Shown here in pieces: positions 60,052 through 64,000 of a stretch of DNA of 64,000 nucleotides. The first letter of the stretch is position 1. Every line of letters starts with the position of its first letter. The translations under genes and the position numbers were made by a program. Source of the stretch: Streptomyces venezuelae. GTDB taxonomy: Bacteria > Actinomycetota > Actinomycetes > Streptomycetales > Streptomycetaceae. The stretch covers positions 4,996,501-5,060,500 of the forward strand of contig NZ_CP029189.1 in the NCBI RefSeq assembly GCF_008642275.1, read 5' to 3'. Under the pieces are notes generated by a model that ran no database searches, was not told where the DNA came from, and saw only the letters and a list, made by a program, of their open reading frames with translations.

Positions 60052-61125
60052 TCAGGCGGAGGTTCGTTTGCGTGGTGTCGCCGTCTTCTTCGCTGCCGCG
60101 GCGGTCTTCTTCGTGGTCGCCGTCTTCGCCGTGCTCTTCGAACTCGACTTGCCCGCCGTCGACTTGCCGGTGGTCGTCTTCTTCTTGCTCTCGGCCGACG
60201 CCGCCGCCTTCCTGGCCGAAGCCGCCGTCGACTTCTTCCCGCCGACCGCCTTCGGCGCGGCCGCGCCCGTGCGCCCGCCCGTACCGGTACCCGCCTTCCG
60301 CCGGATCGGAGTCACCTCGGCCTCGGCCTCGGCCTCTCCCGCCTCCCCCCGGGAAGCCTTCGCGGCCCGCACGCTCTTCTCCAGCGCCGCCATCAGGTCG
60401 ATCACCTGTCCGCCGGCCGGTTCCACCACGGCCTCCGTCGGCTCGAACGCCCCTCCCGACTTCGCCACGATCAGCGCCTCCACCGCCTCCCGGTAGTCGT
60501 CGTGCAGCGAGGCCATCTCCACCTCCCCCAGCGTCGCCATCAGCGCGTCCGCCAGGTCGAGTTCGGCGTCCCGTACGGTCACCTCGGCCTCCGGCGCCAC
60601 CCCCTCCGGTGCCCGGATCTCGTCCGGCCACAACAGCCCGTGCATCGCGATCACGTCGTCGACGACCCGCAGCATGCCCAGCCGCTCCCGCCCCCGCAGC
60701 GCGTACTTGGCGATGGCGACCTTCCGGCTCCGCTTGAGGGCCTCCCGGAGCAGCGTGTACGGCTTCGCCGCCGTCGCCCCGTTCGCCGCGAGGTAGTACG
60801 CCGCGTCCATCTGCAGCGGATCGATCTCCTCCGCCGGCACGAACGACATGATCTCGATCGTCTTCGCGGTCGCCAGAGGCAGCTGCGCCAGGTCCTCGTC
60901 GGTGATCGGGACGATCGACCCGTCGGCCTCCTCGTACCCCTTGCCGATCTCGGCGCTCGGCACCTCCTCCCCGTCCAGCTCGCACACCTTGCGGTAGCGG
61001 ACGCGCCCGCCGTCGTTCACATGGATCTGGCGGAAGGAGATCGAGTGGCTCTCGGTGGCGTTCACGAGCTTGATCGGGATGCTGACCAGGCCGAAGGAGA
61101 TCGCCCCGTTCCAAATGGATCGCAC
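60052..61125 (-). CDS. ku: Ku DNA end-binding protein
   Basis: Homodimeric Ku ring that binds broken DNA ends for non-homologous end joining. Residues 1-255 are the Ku core (MRSIWNGAISFGLVSIPIKL start). The last 100 residues are a Lys/Ala/Thr-rich tail similar to histone H1-like Ku tails, which help DNA threading. GTG start with AGGAGG upstream. It is divergent from the LigD polymerase-like gene. Confidence 0.96.
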   Translation of the reverse strand: MRSIWNGAISFGLVSIPIKLVNATESHSISFRQIHVNDGGRVRYRKVCELDGEEVPSAEIGKGYEEADGSIVPITDEDLAQLPLATAKTIEIMSFVPAEEIDPLQMDAAYYLAANGATAAKPYTLLREALKRSRKVAIAKYALRGRERLGMLRVVDDVIAMHGLLWPDEIRAPEGVAPEAEVTVRDAELDLADALMATLGEVEMASLHDDYREAVEALIVAKSGGAFEPTEAVVEPAGGQVIDLMAALEKSVRAAKASRGEAGEAEAEAEVTPIRRKAGTGTGGRTGAAAPKAVGGKKSTAASARKAAASAESKKKTTTGKSTAGKSSSKSTAKTATTKKTAAAAKKTATPRKRTSA

Positions 61126-61156
61126 GGTTCCTCCTGTTTCGTGGCAGTCTCATCGT

Positions 61157-62041
61157 ATGACGCCGATCACATTGGTGGAGGGCCGTCGCATCGCGCTCAG
61201 CAATCTCGACAAGGTCCTCTACCCGGAGACCGGCTTCACCAAGGGCGAGGTGCTCCACTACTACGCCACCGTCGCGGAGCCGCTGCTCGCCCACATCCAC
61301 GACCGGCCGGTGTCCTTCCTGCGCTACCCCGACGGGCCGGACGGGCAGCTCTTTTTCACCAAGAACCCGCCGCCCGGCACGCCCGACTGGGTGAGGACCA
61401 CCCCCGTGCCCCGCTCCGAGGACCTCTCCGCCGCCCAGGTGGTCGTCGCCGACCTGGCCACCCTCATGTGGTCCGCCAACCTCGTCGTGGAGTTCCACAC
61501 CCCCCAGTGGACCGCCGGCCATCCGGCCCTCGCCGACCGCATGGTCCTCGACCTCGACCCCGGCCCGCCCGCCACCGTCGTCGAGTGCTGCGCCGCCGCG
61601 CTCTGGCTGCGCGAGCGGCTCGCCGCCGACGGCCTGCACGCCTACGCCAAGACCTCGGGCTCCAAGGGCATGCACCTGGCCGTCCCGCTGGAGCCGACCC
61701 CGTCCGAGCGGGTGTCCGCATACGCGAAGCAGCTCGCCCAGGAGGCCGAGCGCGAGCACCCCGACCTGGTCGTCCACCGCATGGCCAAGGCGCTGCGCCC
61801 CGGCAAGGTCTTCGTCGACCACAGCCAGAACGCCGCCGCCAAGACCACCGCCGCCCCCTACACCCTGCGGGCGCGGGCCCGGCCCACGGTGTCCGCGCCC
61901 GTGTCCTGGGCCGAGGTCGAGACCTGCCGGACCGCAGCCGGGCTCGTCTTCCTCGCCGGCGACATCGCGCCGAGGCTCGCCCGTGACGGGGACCTCTTCG
62001 GCCCGCTGACCGACCCCGGGCAGGCGGGGCGGCTGCCGTGA
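61157..62041 (+). CDS. LigD primase/polymerase-domain protein
   Basis: A 294-residue archaeo-eukaryotic-primase-type polymerase with the metal aspartates Asp132 and Asp134 in VLDLDPG and SGSKGMHL, which fills in ends during end joining. In mycobacteria this domain is fused to phosphoesterase and ligase; here it is a separate protein. CAGTCT ends 6 nt before the ATG and no ribosome site is seen, so a leaderless mRNA is possible. Its stop overlaps the ligase start. Confidence 0.93.
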   Translation: MTPITLVEGRRIALSNLDKVLYPETGFTKGEVLHYYATVAEPLLAHIHDRPVSFLRYPDGPDGQLFFTKNPPPGTPDWVRTTPVPRSEDLSAAQVVVADLATLMWSANLVVEFHTPQWTAGHPALADRMVLDLDPGPPATVVECCAAALWLRERLAADGLHAYAKTSGSKGMHLAVPLEPTPSERVSAYAKQLAQEAEREHPDLVVHRMAKALRPGKVFVDHSQNAAAKTTAAPYTLRARARPTVSAPVSWAEVETCRTAAGLVFLAGDIAPRLARDGDLFGPLTDPGQAGRLP

Positions 62042-62925
62042 TCCGCGTCGCGCTGGCCGCCGCCGTACGCACCCTGCCGCGCGGTGCGGGACTGGCGTAC
62101 GAGCCCAAGTTCGACGGCCACCGGCTCGTCGTCCTGCGCTCGGCGACCGACGTGACGCTCCAGGCACGCTCCGGCCGGATCGTGACCAGCGCCTTTCCCG
62201 ACCTGGCGGCGGCCGCGCTGCTGCTGCCCGCCGACACGGTCCTCGACGGCGAAGTGGTGGTCTGGCACGCGGGGCGCACGGACTTCGCCCTGGTGCAGCG
62301 CCGCGCGGCGGCCACCGCCGCCCGGGCCGCCGTGCTCGCGCAGCGCCTGCCCGCCTCGTACGCGGCCTTCGACGTCCTCGAACTGGCCGGGCTCGACCTG
62401 CGCAACCGCCCGTACGAGCGCCGCCGGGCCCTCCTCGTCGACCTGCTGCTGCCGTTGGGGCCGCCGCTCCAGCCCGTGCCGATGACGACCGACCCGGAAC
62501 TGGCCGCCACCTGGTACGAGACCCTGCCGGCCAGCGGGATCGAGGGCCTCGTCGTGAAACGGCTGGACCAGGTCTATCCGTCCGGCCGGCGCGGCTGGCG
62601 GAAACTGCGGCACACCGACGTCCGGGACGCGGCCGTGGTCGGCTACACCGGCTCCCCGCGCCGGCCGCTCGCCCTGGTGCTCGTCCTGCCGGTCGGGGAC
62701 GAGATCCCGCTGGTGTCGAGCCCGCTGAGCGCCGCCCTGCGTGCGGAGGTGGCGGCCGAAGTGACCGCCCGCGGGGCGGCGGCGCCGCCCCTGGCCACGG
62801 TCACGGCGATCGGGCTCGGCGAGGTCCCGTTCCGGGTGCTCGACCCACCGCTCACGGCGGAGGTGCGGTACACCTCGACCCGGCATCCGCCGCCGGAGGT
62901 GCTGCGGCTGCGGACGGACCTCTGA
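62038..62925 (+). CDS. ATP-dependent DNA ligase
   Basis: A 295-residue ligase sealing ends with Ku and the polymerase. The adenylated lysine is Lys24 in YEPKFDGHR; LDGEVVVW and EGLVVKRL are later nucleotidyl-transferase motifs, and an OB-fold follows. GTG start overlaps the polymerase stop (GTGA). This is a minimal ligase compared with full LigD. A hairpin terminator overlaps its stop codon. Confidence 0.93.
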   Translation: MIRVALAAAVRTLPRGAGLAYEPKFDGHRLVVLRSATDVTLQARSGRIVTSAFPDLAAAALLLPADTVLDGEVVVWHAGRTDFALVQRRAAATAARAAVLAQRLPASYAAFDVLELAGLDLRNRPYERRRALLVDLLLPLGPPLQPVPMTTDPELAATWYETLPASGIEGLVVKRLDQVYPSGRRGWRKLRHTDVRDAAVVGYTGSPRRPLALVLVLPVGDEIPLVSSPLSAALRAEVAAEVTARGAAAPPLATVTAIGLGEVPFRVLDPPLTAEVRYTSTRHPPPEVLRLRTDL

Positions 62926-62954
62926 CCCGCGCGGGAGGCGCGGGTCAGAGGTCC
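62916..62954. terminator. Terminator overlapping the ligase stop codon
   Basis: A perfect 16-bp stem (62916-62931 / 62939-62954) with a 7-nt loop includes the ligase stop codon. It can also serve the convergent gene ending at 62994. Confidence 0.8.
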
Positions 62955-62993
62955 AGAGGCAAGACGAGGGGCAAGACGACGGGTGCGGTGGAC

Positions 62994-63389
62994 TCAGGCG
63001 TGTGCGCCGCGCCCGGCGTCCGGCGGGGCCCCCGGCTGCGGATGCGGTCCCGGACCCTCCGGCAGCTTGTAGCCGGACTCCCGTTCCGCCCGGACCTCGT
63101 CCGGGTGGGTGGAGGTGGTGGAGCCGAAGTTCCCGTAGCCCTGCATCTCGTGCGGACGCAGACCACCCTCGGGGATCTCCACGGAATCCCGCTCCTCGCG
63201 GACCTCGTAGACCGCTCCGCCCTCCGGCAGATGTGGCTGGCTCTCGGCGGTGGGCGGGGGTGGCTCCTTCGCCCGTACCTTCTTGCCCAGCAGGAAGCCG
63301 CCCAGCAGGAAGCCGGCGACGAGGATGCCGACCACCAGGAACCAGGCGATGTCGGCGAGGGTCGCGTCCACGCTCAGGGTCGTGTCCAT
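62994..63389 (-). CDS. Single-pass membrane protein, DUF6479-like
   Basis: A 131-residue protein with one membrane segment (about 14-34) followed by GKKVRAKEPPPP and a hydrophilic, Pro/Glu-rich cytoplasmic tail (HPDEVRAERESGYKLPEGPGP). This matches a small membrane protein family I recall as DUF6479. The start is uncertain; I use the ATG at 63389. Confidence 0.7.
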   Translation of the reverse strand: MDTTLSVDATLADIAWFLVVGILVAGFLLGGFLLGKKVRAKEPPPPTAESQPHLPEGGAVYEVREERDSVEIPEGGLRPHEMQGYGNFGSTTSTHPDEVRAERESGYKLPEGPGPHPQPGAPPDAGRGAHA

Positions 63390-63502
63390 ACCGACCATTT
63401 TCACGCACACGCGTCCGATGTGCGTCGCTATGACCGGATGCCGTGGGCCATCCGGGGTACACGCCCGGTGTCCGTACCCGCCGAACGAGCAGGAGGCCGG
63501 CC

Positions 63503-63826
63503 ATGCCCCGCGGATCTTCCCCGAAGCGCGAACGACAGTACGAACACATCAAGGAGGGCCTGGAACAGCGCGGAGAGCCCGAGAAGAAGGCGAAGGAGAT
63601 CGCCGCCCGGACGGTGAACAAGGAACGGGCCCGGGCCGGTGAGTCCCGGACCGCGAGCAGGGAATCCGTCGAGGACATCTCCTCGTCCCGCCGCGGGGGC
63701 CTGCACTCCCACTCGGGCGCGCAGGGACCCACCTACGAACAGCTCTACGCCGAGGCGCGGCGCCGCAACGTCCACGGCCGCTCGGACATGAACAAGACCC
63801 AGCTGAAGCGGGCCCTCGGCATGTGA
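63503..63826 (+). CDS. Small basic protein, plasmid-stabilisation/Rho-N-like
   Basis: A 107-residue highly charged protein (MPRGSSPKRERQYEHIKEGLEQRG) with a C-terminal segment TYEQLYAEARRRNVHGRSDMNKTQLKRALG, which resembles a SAP/Rho N-terminal-type helical motif for nucleic acid binding. Similar short proteins are common in actinobacteria and often annotated as plasmid stabilisation. AGGAGG at 63491-63496 fixes the ATG. Confidence 0.78.
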   Translation: MPRGSSPKRERQYEHIKEGLEQRGEPEKKAKEIAARTVNKERARAGESRTASRESVEDISSSRRGGLHSHSGAQGPTYEQLYAEARRRNVHGRSDMNKTQLKRALGM

Positions 63827-63847
63827 AGCTCCCCGGACACGCCCTAG

Positions 63848-64000
63848 CTAGGGGTTGATGGGGCCCTCCGCGTCCCGCAGGGCCCCCGACGCCTTGCGTT
63901 CCCCGAGCGCCCCCAGGATCTCGGCGCAGATCGCCAGCGCGGTCTCCGCCGGGGTGCGGGCGCCGAGGTCCAGGCCGATCGGTCCGTGCACCCGCGCCAG
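63848..64000 (-). CDS. XdhC-family protein, C-terminal part
   Basis: The last 50 codons of a gene that runs off the window end. The translation starts LARVHGPIGLDLGARTPAET and continues ALAICAEILGALGERK, matching the C-terminal Rossmann segment of XdhC-type molybdenum-cofactor chaperones for xanthine dehydrogenase. Incomplete, so completeness of the gene cannot be judged. Confidence 0.8.
   Translation of the reverse strand: MARVHGPIGLDLGARTPAETALAICAEILGALGERKASGALRDAEGPINP

Overview
The window is high-GC actinobacterial chromosome with strong third-position GC, many GTG starts and AGGAGG-type ribosome sites. Several genes are diagnostic of Streptomyces: nickel superoxide dismutase with its maturation peptidase, a four-gene conservon, fused E1/E2-like 2-oxoglutarate decarboxylase, lon with HspR and ClgR sites, and Ku with split LigD domains. 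The order kgd, two-component pair, lon, then Ku resembles the S. coelicolor core region around SCO5260-SCO5310 (from memory, not searched). No rRNA, tRNA, CRISPR array or insertion sequence was seen.

Layout. 0-7.3 kb: malic enzyme, a polar amino-acid ABC transporter operon, a methyltransferase, a CGNR regulator, sodX/sodN and a small conserved gene. 7.4-20.3 kb: one co-directional run of seven genes. It starts with a trypsin-like/VMAP-C protein, a MoxR-like AAA+ ATPase and a vWA-like SAV_2336-family protein. It continues with a small FxsA-type peptide, an FxsB-type radical SAM/SPASM enzyme, an HExxH peptide hydroxylase and a TIR/NB-ARC/TPR protein. It looks like a predicted biological-conflict (defence) cassette fused to a RiPP pathway and is the most interesting part of the window. 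20.3-29 kb: a secreted repeat protein, kgd, a two-component system and a family 3 glycoside hydrolase. 29-38 kb: a TetR regulator, lipoproteins, a membrane glycosyltransferase, a sulfurtransferase, lon, a MarR regulator and a PP2C-like protein. 38.3-44.1 kb: the conservon cvnABCD plus an FAD monooxygenase. 44-49.5 kb: an NlpC/P60 hydrolase, an ECF41 sigma factor with its AhpD-like partner and a matching ECF41 promoter, an esterase and small proteins. 49.6-52.4 kb: an FtsW/PBP pair. 52.5-56 kb: two di-iron oxygenase-like proteins and a TetR regulator. 56-60 kb: an orphan sensor kinase, a lipoprotein, a surface protein and a NERD protein. 60-63 kb: non-homologous end-joining genes (Ku, LigD polymerase-like, ATP ligase). 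The window ends inside an XdhC-type gene.

How the genes work together. The conflict cassette reads as a sensor/switch module (protease-VMAP, MoxR, vWA) next to a modified-peptide module and an NTP-dependent TIR receptor. Its trigger and target cannot be read from sequence. Regulatory sites that can be read directly include a ClgR box plus HAIR element at lon, an ECF41 promoter (TGTCACA-N16-CGTC) ahead of the carboxymuconolactone decarboxylase gene, and several perfect hairpin terminators. All calls come from reading the sequence and family knowledge; no database search was run.
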